The notes: a model not told the origin generated them from the letters alone. A stretch of DNA of 64,000 bases from Psychrobacillus sp042885655 (GCF_042885655.1 NZ_JBHVRO010000009.1:62001-126000), one strand, 5' to 3'; shown: positions 1 through 8,383, counted from the stretch's first letter. Made by a program: numbers and translations.

Positions 1-447
1 TTTGTAAACCGCTTAAAAGAGTTAAATGCAGGGAAATTAGAACCTATGGCCGATGACATTATTAAAGAAAATATTTTTTTCTTAAAAATCATGGCAGATC
101 ATTCAAAATTCATAGGACACCTCTTGGATCCTACAGAAAGAAAGTTAGTGGATCAAGCACGTAATTTTAGTCATGATTTTGATCAGCTAGTTTTTCAAGC
201 TCTAGATTTAGATTCCATGAGTCCACAATCAGAAACTATTCCTATTTTAAATCAATTTTTAGATCAAAACCGTGTATCTGTTGTATCACTTCGAGATTTT
301 AAAAAAGCAGCAAGAGATCTTATAGATGCATGTCGAATAAAAAGTAATATTCACCCTCTTCTTGCAGACCACGTATTCAGAGAAGCAGAAAGATTCCTTC
401 ATATTATTGATATGTATGAAAATACACTCCTTTCAAACAAAGGTTAA
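1..447 (+). CDS. DUF2935 family protein, 3' part (5' end outside window)
   Basis: The frame is open from base 1 without a start, so this is the C-terminal 148 codons of a longer gene. The visible part is almost all amphipathic helix. It carries the DHSKFIGHLLDPTE stretch typical of DUF2935, a roughly 270-residue family built from two helical bundles with conserved His/Glu that are thought to bind metal. Its biochemical role is unknown. The stop is followed by a short gap and then a HAD phosphatase on the same strand. The family call rests on recall of the motif, and truncation by the window edge is certain. Confidence 0.75.
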   Translation, partial: FVNRLKELNAGKLEPMADDIIKENIFFLKIMADHSKFIGHLLDPTERKLVDQARNFSHDFDQLVFQALDLDSMSPQSETIPILNQFLDQNRVSVVSLRDFKKAARDLIDACRIKSNIHPLLADHVFREAERFLHIIDMYENTLLSNKG

Positions 448-481
448 ATTTGTCTTAGATATATTAACTCTAGTGACAGGC

Positions 482-524
482 TTCCTTCACTGCGGTAAAG
501 TATTATGTAAGTTAGTGAAGGGAG
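482..524 (+). promoter_or_regulatory. Hairpin covering the ribosome site of the HAD gene
   Basis: Bases 482-491 (TTCCTTCACT) can pair with 514-523 (AGTGAAGGGA), giving ten base pairs with one G-T pair and a 22-nt loop. The 3' arm contains most of the AAGGGAG ribosome site of the next gene. No T-run follows, so it does not look like a terminator. Reduced or switchable translation is inference. Confidence 0.4.
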
Positions 525-533
525 CATATGAAA

Positions 534-1310
534 ATGAAGGCTATTTTTTTTGATTTAGATGATACATTATTATGGGATAAAAAAAGTGTGGAAACTGCAT
601 TTCAAAAAACTTGTGCATATGCAGCAACGAAAGTGGATATCGATCCGCAAGCTTTAGAGTTATCCGTTCGTTTTGAAGCAAGTAAATTATACGATACATA
701 TGAAACACGCCCATTTACTCAAATGATCGGAATAAATCCTTTTGAAGGACTATGGGGAACATTCGATGATCCGAGTGAAGAATTTCAAAAGATGAAAGCA
801 ATTGTACCTATATATCAACGAAATTCATGGGTAAAAGGATTACATCACCTCGGTATAGACGATACAGCTCTAGGAGAAGAACTATCTACATACTTTCCGA
901 AAATGCGAAAAGAAAGTCCTTTTGTTTATGAAGAAACCTTTGAAGTATTAGATTTACTAAAAGGTAAATATATACTTTTCTTAATCACGAACGGCTCGCC
1001 TAGTCTTCAAAATACGAAGTTAAAAATTACACCAGAGATAGCTCCTTACTTCGATCATATTATTATTTCTGGAGCCTTTGGAAAAGGAAAACCAGATCCT
1101 TCTATTTTTGAGCATGCATTAGAAATTGCTGGAGTTAATAAAGATGAAGCTTTAATGGTAGGGGATAATTTAATGACCGATATTCTCGGTTCTTCCAAAG
1201 TTGGAATGAAATCTGTATGGATAAACCGCGAAAATAAAGAAGTAAGTGAAGAAGTAAAACCTACTTATACAATAAAGAACTTGCATGAGCTAATTACCAT
1301 TCTTGAATAG
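534..1310 (+). CDS. HAD-superfamily hydrolase (YsaA-like)
   Basis: Phosphatase of the haloacid dehalogenase superfamily, about 258 residues, cytoplasmic. All four HAD motifs are visible: FFDLDDT near the N-terminus (nucleophile and acid/base Asp), LITNG (motif II), the Lys in GKGKPDP (motif III) and MVGDNLMTD (motif IV). A helical cap lies between motifs I and II, as in subfamily IA. It most resembles Bacillus YsaA, sometimes labelled a putative phosphoserine phosphatase, and serA lies next door on the other strand. The serine link is suggestive only. The ATG at 534 is preferred to the in-frame ATG at 528, because it sits 9 nt from AAGGGAG rather than 3 nt. Confidence 0.8.
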   Translation: MKAIFFDLDDTLLWDKKSVETAFQKTCAYAATKVDIDPQALELSVRFEASKLYDTYETRPFTQMIGINPFEGLWGTFDDPSEEFQKMKAIVPIYQRNSWVKGLHHLGIDDTALGEELSTYFPKMRKESPFVYEETFEVLDLLKGKYILFLITNGSPSLQNTKLKITPEIAPYFDHIIISGAFGKGKPDPSIFEHALEIAGVNKDEALMVGDNLMTDILGSSKVGMKSVWINRENKEVSEEVKPTYTIKNLHELITILE

Positions 1311-1315
1311 TAGAA

Positions 1316-1355
1316 AAGCAAGTTCCCAGTCAAATATTTGACTGGGAACTCGCTT
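1316..1355. terminator. Bidirectional terminator between HAD gene and serA
   Basis: Bases 1321-1350 are a perfect 30-bp palindrome (arm AGTTCCCAGTCAAAT), extended by AAGC/GCTT at the ends. It lies between two convergent genes. Read on the minus strand it is followed by a CTTTT tract. Confidence 0.8.
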
Positions 1356-1382
1356 GTTAAGAAAATGTATTTATTTTGACTT

Positions 1383-2969
1383 TTATAAGTCTATCGGTGT
1401 TGCATCTGATATATCTGCTAATTCCTTTAATTGTTCGATTCCCGTTTTTTCAACATGTTTGTCAATAGAAATCATCATAATTGCGTCTCCACCAACTTCA
1501 GATCGACCTACTTGCATCGCTGCGATATTTACACCTTTTGTTGCTAAAAGTGTACCTACACGACCAATTGCACCTGGTTGGTCTTTATGACGAATGAATA
1601 GTAAATGTCCTTCTGGTACAACATCGACGATTAAATCATCAACTCGTAATATTCGAGCTCCTAGTCCATTTAATAATGTACCGGCAACTTTTCGTGTTTC
1701 TGTTGCTGTTTTCACTTCAACCGTTATTAAACTTGTAAATCCTTTTGATTTAGTTGTTTTCAATTCATTCACAACGATGCCGATGCGGTCTGCAAGAAAT
1801 TTTGCATTTACATCATTTACTGACTCTCCTAGTTTACTTTTCAGGAGTCCTTTTACTGCATTTCTTGTCAATGGTCGCACATCTATATTTGAAAGTTCTC
1901 CAGAATACGTGATGTTTACTTCTTCCGCAACTCCGGCTGTTAAGTCACTTAAAAATGTACCTAACTTTTCAACTAAATTGAAATAAGGCTCAATTTTAAC
2001 TAATACATCTTTTGGTACTGAAGGAAGGTTTACTGGATTTTTAACAACACCGCCTTGTAAAAAACTAACTACATCGTGAGAAACATCCACAGCAACGATT
2101 TCTTGTGCTTCCACAGTACTTGCCCCTAAATGTGGTGTTGCAATCACTTGTGGTAATGTAAGTAGCTTATGATCTAAAAACGGTTCTTCTTCAAAAACAT
2201 CTAATGCTGCCCCAGCAACTTTACCAGAAACAATAGCATCATATAAGGCATCTTCATCAATAATGCCACCCCGTGCACAGTTCACTATTTGAACGCCGTC
2301 TTTCATTTTTTCAAAAGCTTCTTTATTTATTAAATGACGTGTCTCTTTTAATAATGGAGTATGCACAGTAATAAAATCTGCTGCTTTAATAACATCTTCA
2401 ATCGTCCCAAATTGCACACCCATTTTTTCTGCTTTCTCAAGTGTTAAGAATGGATCGTAAGCAATTACATTCATTCGTTGTCCTTTTGCACGAGCAGCAA
2501 CCTCTGCTCCAATTCTTCCTAGTCCAACAACGCCAAGTGTTTTATTTTTAACTTCTACTCCAATAAATGATTTGCGATCCCATTTTTGATTTTTCAATGC
2601 ATGGAATGCTTGAGGAATATTACGTGCAAGTGACATTAACATGGCAATCGTATGTTCCGCTGCAGAGTTTGTATTTCCATCTGGAGCATTGACTACTATA
2701 ATTCCTCGTTCCGTTGCCGCAGGAAGATCGATATTATCTACACCAACACCAGCTCGTCCAATAATTTTTAAGTTTGTTCCTTTTTCAATAATCTCACGAG
2801 TTACTTGTGTTTGACTACGAACTAACAATGCATCAAATTCACCAATTTTATCTCCTAATTGTTCTGGAGTTAGGCTTGTATCTACTACGATATTAAATCC
2901 TTCTGCTTGTCTTAAAGGGTAAATACCATCCTCACTTAGTGGGTCACTGATTAATATATTGTATGTCAT
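1383..2969 (-). CDS. serA: D-3-phosphoglycerate dehydrogenase
   Basis: Oxidises 3-phosphoglycerate with NAD to 3-phosphohydroxypyruvate, the first step of serine biosynthesis. Its 528 residues match the long type: N-terminal substrate domain, Rossmann domain with VVGLGRIG near residue 150, catalytic Arg in NCARGG, Glu in the FEEEP region and His in TPHLGAST, then an intervening domain and a C-terminal ACT domain (near KPGAI-type DQPGAIGRVG) for feedback sensing. The ATG follows AGAAGGAG. The gene is preceded by a T-box leader with its own promoter, so uncharged tRNA level, presumably serine tRNA, should control it. Nothing looks damaged. Confidence 0.97.
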   Translation of the reverse strand: MTYNILISDPLSEDGIYPLRQAEGFNIVVDTSLTPEQLGDKIGEFDALLVRSQTQVTREIIEKGTNLKIIGRAGVGVDNIDLPAATERGIIVVNAPDGNTNSAAEHTIAMLMSLARNIPQAFHALKNQKWDRKSFIGVEVKNKTLGVVGLGRIGAEVAARAKGQRMNVIAYDPFLTLEKAEKMGVQFGTIEDVIKAADFITVHTPLLKETRHLINKEAFEKMKDGVQIVNCARGGIIDEDALYDAIVSGKVAGAALDVFEEEPFLDHKLLTLPQVIATPHLGASTVEAQEIVAVDVSHDVVSFLQGGVVKNPVNLPSVPKDVLVKIEPYFNLVEKLGTFLSDLTAGVAEEVNITYSGELSNIDVRPLTRNAVKGLLKSKLGESVNDVNAKFLADRIGIVVNELKTTKSKGFTSLITVEVKTATETRKVAGTLLNGLGARILRVDDLIVDVVPEGHLLFIRHKDQPGAIGRVGTLLATKGVNIAAMQVGRSEVGGDAIMMISIDKHVEKTGIEQLKELADISDATPIDL

Positions 2970-3019
2970 ATTTTTTTCTCCTTCTGTTCAAATGTTTTTT
3001 GGTTTTATCTTTCTAAAAG

Positions 3020-3327
3020 CAAAAAAGCCCTTCGCTCCCTTACAAATGTAAGGGGCGAAGAGCTTATAATAAACTCACGCGGTACCACCCAAATTCACTG
3101 CAAAAAAATTGCAGCCTCTTAACATGCTTAACGCGCATCACACGAATGAACCTACTTCAATGTTCAGTTCACCAATTCAAGAGTGCTACCCTACACTTGA
3201 AATCACTGATTTTCACCAACCATCAGCTCTCTTTAGAATCAAAATGTAAAGCTTGTCTCCATCAATATTGTTTTAGTTGTATTAAGAATAATTATTCCTC
3301 GTCATTTATCGAATAACGGAGGTATTT
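3020..3327 (-). promoter_or_regulatory. T-box riboswitch leader of serA
   Basis: The conserved T-box (TGGGTGGTACCGCG on the minus strand) is at 3078-3091. Downstream, 3027-3063 forms a strong terminator hairpin followed by a T-run, which the T-box bulge would disrupt when uncharged tRNA binds. Upstream, the stem I apex motif GATGGTTGGTGAAAATC lies near 3203-3219. A serine-type AGC triplet at 3185-3187 is a possible specifier, but stem I was not folded, so serine specificity rests mainly on the gene controlled. Confidence 0.95.
3027..3063 (-). terminator. T-box attenuator terminator
   Basis: The inverted repeat GCCCTTCGCTCCCTTAC / GTAAGGGGCGAAGAGC has only a few mismatches and is followed on the minus strand by a run of six T. 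It is the terminator half of the serA T-box switch. Confidence 0.9.
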
Positions 3328-3413
3328 ACTTTATTCAGACCGGATTTTGTTCCTGCTGAATTGTCGACATTTCAGACCACTTTTTAAAGTGGAGGACATT
3401 TGCTGAGTAAAGT
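3328..3413 (-). ncRNA. Four-helix RNA domain at the 5' end of the serA leader
   Basis: On the minus strand, 3413-3403 (ACTTTACTCAG) can pair with 3338-3328 (CTGAATAAAGT) at 10 of 11 positions. Inside are three hairpins: CCACTTT/AAAGTGG (3377-3392), CTGAA..TTCAG with TGT/ACA (about 3354-3373), and GGA/TCC (about 3341-3352). The 86-nt domain begins within a base or two of the start predicted from the promoter at 3421-3449 and ends before the T-box stem I. I do not recognise it as a known riboswitch, and it lacks tRNA consensus loops. Confidence 0.4.
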
Positions 3414-3420
3414 TAAACTC

Positions 3421-3449
3421 ATCATACTCACACTTATTTTAATTGTCAA
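3421..3449 (-). promoter_or_regulatory. serA promoter
   Basis: The minus strand carries TTGACA (3449-3444), a 17-nt spacer and TATGAT (3426-3421), close to the vegetative sigma-A consensus. It predicts a leader of roughly 440 nt before the serA start. Confidence 0.8.
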
Positions 3450-3683
3450 TATAGTTAAAAAACTTGGAAACGCTATCATTTTTAATCATTTTAAAAAAAG
3501 CTTGATAATACGCTATTTAAAACATGCAAAAAAAAATATAATTTTATTATTCGTTATTCAAGTGAAAATATCCAGCTAACAAAACTTCCCTTTATTCATT
3601 TCACTTATTTTACGAACTTTAATTAATCTTATAACTAAAATGTTCATATTTTTTTAATATAGATATTTTTTTCATCAAATGTA

Positions 3684-3712
3684 TTGACGTTAAGTCTTAT
3701 ACTTTGTACACT
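3684..3712 (+). promoter_or_regulatory. Possible promoter of the aspartokinase gene
   Basis: TTGACG, a 17-nt spacer, then TACACT. It lies about 57 nt before the start codon. The -10 box matches TATAAT at four of six positions. Confidence 0.45.
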
Positions 3713-3768
3713 GTATAAAATCATTTGTTTTCCCTGGATGCACAAAAAATAAATAAGGATATGATGAA

Positions 3769-5133
3769 ATGAAAGTGAGTAAGTTTGGAGGAACCTCAGT
3801 AGCAAGTGCTGAGCAAATAAAAAAAGTGGCTACAATAATCCAGTCAGATCCAACAAGAAAATTCGTCGTTGTGTCTGCACCTGGTAAACGTTTTAATTCG
3901 GACAAAAAAGTAACGGACTTATTAATAGAATTAGCGAATGCAGCTTTAAATCTTGAAGAGACAGAAACAAAGCTTCAGCAAGTACTAAATCGATACAGAG
4001 AAATTGCTATAGATCTAAGATTAGACCAAACGATATGTGACGTGATTGAGAACGATTTACGCGTACGCATTTCTACAGATATGTCAGATGTAGAATACTT
4101 TGTTGATAATATTAAAGCGAGTGGCGAAGATAATAACGCTAAACTCATCTCTACATATTTTACAAGCATTGGGCTACCTGCTCAGTATGTTAGTCCAAAA
4201 ACTGCTGGGCTCATTGTAAATGATCTTCCCGAGCGTGCACTTGCTTTGCCGGAAGCTTATGAAAATTTAAGTCATCTAATAGGGATGAATGAAATTGTCG
4301 TATTCCCTGGATTTTTTGGTTTTACACGTGCTGGATTATTACGAACTTTTGACCGTGGTGGTTCGGATATTACTGGATCAATATTAGCTGCATCCGTTCA
4401 TGCAGATCTTTATGAAAACTTTACGGATGTAGACTCGGTGTTTTGTGCAAATCCAAAAGTTGTCAATGACCCAATGGAAATTGAGGAAATCACTTATCGA
4501 GAGATGCGTGAGCTTTCCTATGCAGGATTTTCTGTTTTCCATGACGAAGCCTTAATGCCTGTTTATAAAGCAGGCATACCAGTATGTATTAAAAACACAA
4601 ATAATCCTTCAGCTCCTGGCACAAAAATTGTGGCAGAAAGAAAAGGGAAACATCGTCCGATTACTGGAATATCAGCAGATAGTGGCTTCTCTATTTTATA
4701 TGTGAGTAAATATTTGATGAACCGTGAAATTGGATTCGGTCGAAAATTACTGCAAATTTTAGAAGAAGAACTTATCTCGTATGAGCATACACCTTCTGGA
4801 TTAGATGATATTTCAGTGATTTTAAGAAGTCATCAACTAACAGCTGAAAAAGAAATAAGAATTATTAAACGAGTGAGAGAAGAACTTCATGCGGAAGAGG
4901 TACACTTTCGTCATGAGTTTTCGATGATTGTAGTAGTTGGCGAAGGAATGAATAACAATACTGGTCTAGCTGCACGAGCAGCTACTGCAATTTCAAGGAC
5001 TGGCTCCAATATTGAAATGATTAACCAAGGATCTTCAGAAGTAAGCTTAGCTTTTGGCGTTCATATGAGCAATGAAAATAAAATATTACAAGAGCTTTAT
5101 AACGAGTTCTTTGCACCTGTTTCAGTTAGATAA
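3769..5133 (+). CDS. yclM: Aspartate kinase (YclM/ThrD type)
   Basis: Phosphorylates L-aspartate, the entry step to lysine, threonine and methionine. KFGGTSVAS at residues 4-12 and FDRGGSDITGS mark the amino-acid kinase fold. Two ACT domains fill the last third (SILYVSKYLMNREIGFG and FSMIVVVGEGM regions). The length of 454 residues matches Bacillus subtilis YclM, the monofunctional aspartokinase III, rather than the shorter LysC/DapG types. The ATG is 8 nt after AAGGA. It is a single gene facing away from serA. No lysine riboswitch was seen in the short leader. Confidence 0.93.
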   Translation: MKVSKFGGTSVASAEQIKKVATIIQSDPTRKFVVVSAPGKRFNSDKKVTDLLIELANAALNLEETETKLQQVLNRYREIAIDLRLDQTICDVIENDLRVRISTDMSDVEYFVDNIKASGEDNNAKLISTYFTSIGLPAQYVSPKTAGLIVNDLPERALALPEAYENLSHLIGMNEIVVFPGFFGFTRAGLLRTFDRGGSDITGSILAASVHADLYENFTDVDSVFCANPKVVNDPMEIEEITYREMRELSYAGFSVFHDEALMPVYKAGIPVCIKNTNNPSAPGTKIVAERKGKHRPITGISADSGFSILYVSKYLMNREIGFGRKLLQILEEELISYEHTPSGLDDISVILRSHQLTAEKEIRIIKRVREELHAEEVHFRHEFSMIVVVGEGMNNNTGLAARAATAISRTGSNIEMINQGSSEVSLAFGVHMSNENKILQELYNEFFAPVSVR

Positions 5134-5160
5134 TCATAAAGTAAATTTTAAAATCATTAT

Positions 5161-5319
5161 GACAAGCGCACTTTAATTCTTCACATTTCTCGAGTGCTTT
5201 GGACTATACATCAACTACCATTAGATTTAGAGGTGTTGGAAGTGACTTAGTGACTGAGTCACTTCCAGCTATCGGTAGTCTTGTGTTCTATATTTGTCCT
5301 ACCTGCTCTTACAGTAAAT
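5161..5319 (+). repeat. Structured repeat family A, copy 1 (diverged)
   Basis: This is the most diverged member of a family with better copies near 48.0, 49.4 and 56.6 kb. It shares the GAGTGCTTTGGAC segment, a core hairpin with arms GGAAGTGAC (5238-5246) and GTCACTTCC (5258-5266), flanking CTACC/GGTAG, and the TTTGTCC tail. The distal hairpin of the other copies is not evident. It lies between the convergent aspartokinase and NUDIX-GNAT genes. Confidence 0.65.
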
Positions 5320-5366
5320 CGGCAGCTTTACCATGAAATCCTGTAAACTTTAGATCTGAGCAAGAC

Positions 5367-6344
5367 TCATAAAGGCTTCATATGATTCAAATTAGCAGCT
5401 TTTACATAGTGCACAAGTGTCATTTTATCGTTTATTTTCCATTTATCTTCTGTTTGAACGTAACCCATTTTCTCATATAGATAACAGTTTTTTTCTTCTT
5501 CAAGAATGGTGTCCAATTCCCATTTAGTTACCTCTGGATACATACTTTCTAATCTAGATATGACTTGCTGAGCTATTCCCTTCCCTTGGTACTCATCTAA
5601 TATATTTATCATATGCAATCGCATAACTCCAGGGGATTTTGAATATACATGGACACTACCTACTAAAGCATTTGTATAAATTATTTTATAAAAATCCCCT
5701 GTATTTAAACGCTCCTTAAACCTATCAAAAGTTTGATGCACTGGACTTGTTTCATGATCTTCATATTTTTCATAAAGCGGTGTAAATACTTTTTTTTGTA
5801 ATTCAAACAATGTTTCGGTATCATGGAATGTTGCTTTCTTTAAAGAGATTCTTGAATTAATTAACTCGAACAAAAAATCCAGAATATCATACTGAATAAA
5901 TTCCCCGCTTTCGACTAAAGCCTTAATTTCTTCCATTGTTGCCCATTTTGCATCTGCTACTTCTTCATATTGTAGACTCAAATCATTAATATGGACGTTT
6001 TGCTTTACAAGCCAATGGTCATCGAATCCTCTAGAAAATTTTATAGTAAATAATATTTCAGCTTGCTCCATTTGCAAATCTAGACCGATTTCTTCTTTTG
6101 TCTCTCGTATTGCAGCCATTTCACTTGTTTCACTTGAAAGTACAGCACCCGCAGCTGCACAGTCCCACATATTCGCCCATCCTTTTTTCCATGATTGTCG
6201 TTGTTGGATTAAAAATTCCCCATTTTCATTCACTATCCAAATATGGACTACTTGATGAAAATCACCTTCTTGCATATCTTCTCCTCTTATATGAGTCCTT
6301 CCTGTTTTCTCTCGTTTTTCATTGTAAATGTCCCAAGTTTCCAT
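5367..6344 (-). CDS. NUDIX hydrolase fused to a GNAT acetyltransferase
   Basis: Two enzymes in one 325-residue chain. Residues 1 to about 165 are a NUDIX domain whose full box runs from G66 to L88 (GAVLSS...REtkEEIGL); the opening METWDIYNEKREKTGR resembles the isopentenyl-diphosphate-isomerase-like NUDIX group. Residues about 170-310 are a GNAT domain with the acetyl-CoA loop in YQGKGIAQQVI and a typical C-terminal YEKMGYV. The substrate of each half is unknown. The gene stands alone on the minus strand. The join is seamless in frame, with no sign of sequencing frameshift. Confidence 0.85.
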   Translation of the reverse strand: METWDIYNEKREKTGRTHIRGEDMQEGDFHQVVHIWIVNENGEFLIQQRQSWKKGWANMWDCAAAGAVLSSETSEMAAIRETKEEIGLDLQMEQAEILFTIKFSRGFDDHWLVKQNVHINDLSLQYEEVADAKWATMEEIKALVESGEFIQYDILDFLFELINSRISLKKATFHDTETLFELQKKVFTPLYEKYEDHETSPVHQTFDRFKERLNTGDFYKIIYTNALVGSVHVYSKSPGVMRLHMINILDEYQGKGIAQQVISRLESMYPEVTKWELDTILEEEKNCYLYEKMGYVQTEDKWKINDKMTLVHYVKAANLNHMKPL

Positions 6345-6440
6345 TCATTACACCTACACTTCTAATAGTTTGATTGAACTAGTATATCATGCGTCTAATA
6401 TGGTCGTATATGTGATAAGAGGTCGCTTCAATAAAAATTC

Positions 6441-6469
6441 TTGACATCTATATAAAAAAATGAGATAAT
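6441..6469 (+). promoter_or_regulatory. Consensus promoter for an RNA with no gene behind it
   Basis: TTGACA, 17 nt, GATAAT, with an extended -10 TG one base before the -10 box. It reads rightward, yet no rightward gene begins before 8.77 kb. Confidence 0.75.
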
Positions 6470-6475
6470 GCAGTT

Positions 6476-6690
6476 TGTTAACAATTTTGGTATGACATAA
6501 ATTTTAGAAATTTGGCATTCTGCTTTATGTGTTTTTGATAATACTTATTCACACTGGAGCGACTAAAGGGTCGCAAGGACGTAAAAGAAGGTAGGGTTTA
6601 CGTTGCTTAGGTTAGAAGGCAACCAGTGGAACAATTTACCGCGGCATTGAAAGATGAGTCTTTCATGGAAATTATTCCCCGATTTCAATC
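6476..6690 (+). ncRNA. Candidate structured non-coding RNA, unknown family
   Basis: Downstream of the promoter there is no reading frame, but there are many helices: ACATAAA/TTTATGT near 6503-6536; a multibranch closed by CACTGG (6552-6557) and CCAGTG (6623-6628) holding GCGAC/GTCGC, CGTAAA/TTTACG and TTGC/GCAA hairpins; then GGAACAATTT/AAATTATTCC around a GAAAGA/TCTTTC hairpin; and CCCGAT/ATCGGG near 6680. It does not match my memory of RNase P, tmRNA, SRP RNA, 6S RNA or common riboswitches. The 3' end is a guess. No T-rich terminator was found on this strand before the hairpin at 6740-6770. Confidence 0.45.
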
Positions 6691-6739
6691 GGGATGAAAT
6701 TTAAAATTCAAAAGTTATGTTTTACCTATACAAAAATCA

Positions 6740-6770
6740 AGGGGTGTTCTCATTAGAGAGCACCCCTTGT
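6740..6770 (-). terminator. Terminator of the MFS gene
   Basis: AAGGGGTG / CACCCCTT arms with inner CTC/GAG. On the minus strand they are followed by GATTTTTG, just past the MFS stop codon. Confidence 0.75.
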
Positions 6771-6775
6771 CCAAT

Positions 6776-8050
6776 TTATACACGTATTTCGTTTTGTCTT
6801 TTATTGTATTCCTTAAATGTAATCAAATAAATAACCCCACTAAGTAATGCTAATATAGCCAAAATGACAAACGTCCAGCTAAAGCCTATCAATGTTACAA
6901 GTGGAAACACAAGTGGTGCAATCGTGCGTCCGATGGTGTAACGTAGACTCGCTGCAGCAAAGTATTGTCCTCGCATATCAGCCGGCGCTAATTTAGAAAC
7001 AAAGCTTTCTTGTAATCCAACTGTAGCTAACTCCCCTAGTGTAAATATTGCCATCGCAAGAAGGAACACCCAGAAGTTCGCGGTCATCGGGAAAACGAAC
7101 ATCGCTACCATATATAAAAATGAGGAAAAGAAAAACACCCACTTTTCAGGATACTTCGACATCCATCTTGTTACAATAACAGTGAATAGAACAACTAATA
7201 ATCCATTCTCTGATAATAACATACCAAAGGAACCTTCCCCTGTAACAGCCCATTCTCGACCAAATAAATTTCCAAGAACCTGCTTATCAATTGCATCTTT
7301 CATATAAACTGGTATTAACATATCTAGTTGCATATATGTTTGACCGAGTAAAATACCTGCAACAACGAACAAGAAAAACACTTTATCTTTTACGATTAAT
7401 CCATAAGTTCGCACTTGCTTGATTACTACTTGCATCCAATTACTGCCGTCATTTGCCATCTGTTCTTTCATTTCTTTCGGCAATGTTTCTTCCGTCAAAA
7501 ATCGAAGGGCAAGCCCAACTATACAAGAAATAATTCCACCAATTAAGAGTAGTGGAAAACGATATTGAAAGAATAGAACTGCTCCAATAATTGGACCAAC
7601 TACGACAGTAATATTCACAGATGTATAAAACACAGAAAAAACTGTACTTCTTTGATTCTCTGGTATTACATCCGCTACAATAGCCTGGCTTGCTGGATGA
7701 TAAAATGAACCTGCTACTCCCGCAAGTGCAAACGCTACGAAACTAATCGTTGGTGAGTTCAACCACGGTGAATTAGCAAATGCAAATATGACAAACATAA
7801 TCCCCTGAGAAATAGCAGAAAAGAATAACATCGTTCTTCTACCAAAACGATCCGCACAGTACCCTCCTACCAAATTTGCCGCAACTCCAAATACTTGTGA
7901 TATTACAAGCAATATTCCCGTCAAACTCGTCCCAAATTCTGACGCAAAATAAATAGCAAGAAACGGAAATACCATCCAAAAACTTAAATTAGTAAAAAAT
8001 TCTCCAAATAACCTTACTTTTAAACTTCGATCCCAATCTTTAATCCTCAT
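6776..8050 (-). CDS. Major facilitator superfamily transporter
   Basis: A 424-residue inner-membrane protein with about twelve hydrophobic segments in two halves. The loop after segment two carries the MFS signature as GGYCADRFGRR, near residues 62-72. The central loop (about 185-220) is charged. It resembles drug or metabolite exporters of the YfkF/YttB kind, but substrate cannot be read from the sequence. The start ATG lies about 10 nt after GAGG. It is monocistronic, with its own terminator. Confidence 0.85.
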   Translation of the reverse strand: MRIKDWDRSLKVRLFGEFFTNLSFWMVFPFLAIYFASEFGTSLTGILLVISQVFGVAANLVGGYCADRFGRRTMLFFSAISQGIMFVIFAFANSPWLNSPTISFVAFALAGVAGSFYHPASQAIVADVIPENQRSTVFSVFYTSVNITVVVGPIIGAVLFFQYRFPLLLIGGIISCIVGLALRFLTEETLPKEMKEQMANDGSNWMQVVIKQVRTYGLIVKDKVFFLFVVAGILLGQTYMQLDMLIPVYMKDAIDKQVLGNLFGREWAVTGEGSFGMLLSENGLLVVLFTVIVTRWMSKYPEKWVFFFSSFLYMVAMFVFPMTANFWVFLLAMAIFTLGELATVGLQESFVSKLAPADMRGQYFAAASLRYTIGRTIAPLVFPLVTLIGFSWTFVILAILALLSGVIYLITFKEYNKRQNEIRV

Positions 8051-8168
8051 TATTTGTTCCTCACATCTTATAGATTATACAATCCTACCATAATGATTCG
8101 GATTTCGAAATAGAAAAATTAAAAAAATTCTTCATATTAGGACAAAATATTAACAAAAAATGTCTGTT

Positions 8169-8266
8169 CGAGACCAATTTCAAGTTAAGCGAGACTAAAT
8201 TTCTTTCAAGCGAGACCAATTTCTTTGAAGTCGCAACCAATTCACTAGAAGCCGAGACCATCCCCC
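8169..8266. repeat. Tandem 20-21 bp repeats
   Basis: Five imperfect units of the type CGAGACCAATTTCTTTGAAG begin at about 8169, 8190, 8211, 8231 and 8252. The open frame across them on the minus strand encodes only the repeat (LVSLERNLVSL-like) and has no ribosome site, so it is not called as a gene. Confidence 0.85.
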
Positions 8267-8355
8267 ATAAAAAGTTAATCTCGTTCAAAATTTTACCTTT
8301 CAACAGCAGTGACTTTTCTCACATCACAAAAATCCCCGGAGACTTTACACAAAAA

Positions 8356-8383
8356 AACACGAAGGGGTATTACCCTTCGTGTT
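8356..8383 (-). terminator. Orphan terminator
   Basis: AACACGAAGGG / CCCTTCGTGTT with a 6-nt loop, followed on the minus strand by a seven-T run. No minus-strand gene is visible upstream of it. The 8051-8772 gap otherwise holds the tandem repeats and the intron-like hairpin. Confidence 0.75.

Noticed and set aside
3328..3413. A tRNA gene on the minus strand
   Set aside because: Size and four helices fit loosely, but D-loop and T-loop consensus (GG, GTTCGA) and a 7-nt anticodon loop are missing.
6540..6640. c-di-GMP-I riboswitch in the candidate RNA
   Set aside because: AAGGACG is suggestive, but the order of helices and the conserved GGCAAACC and GACGCAAAG blocks do not fit, and no gene follows.
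8085..8303. 72-codon leftward frame
   Set aside because: It translates the 21-bp tandem repeat into LVSL-type repeats, has no ribosome site and ends in unrelated sequence.
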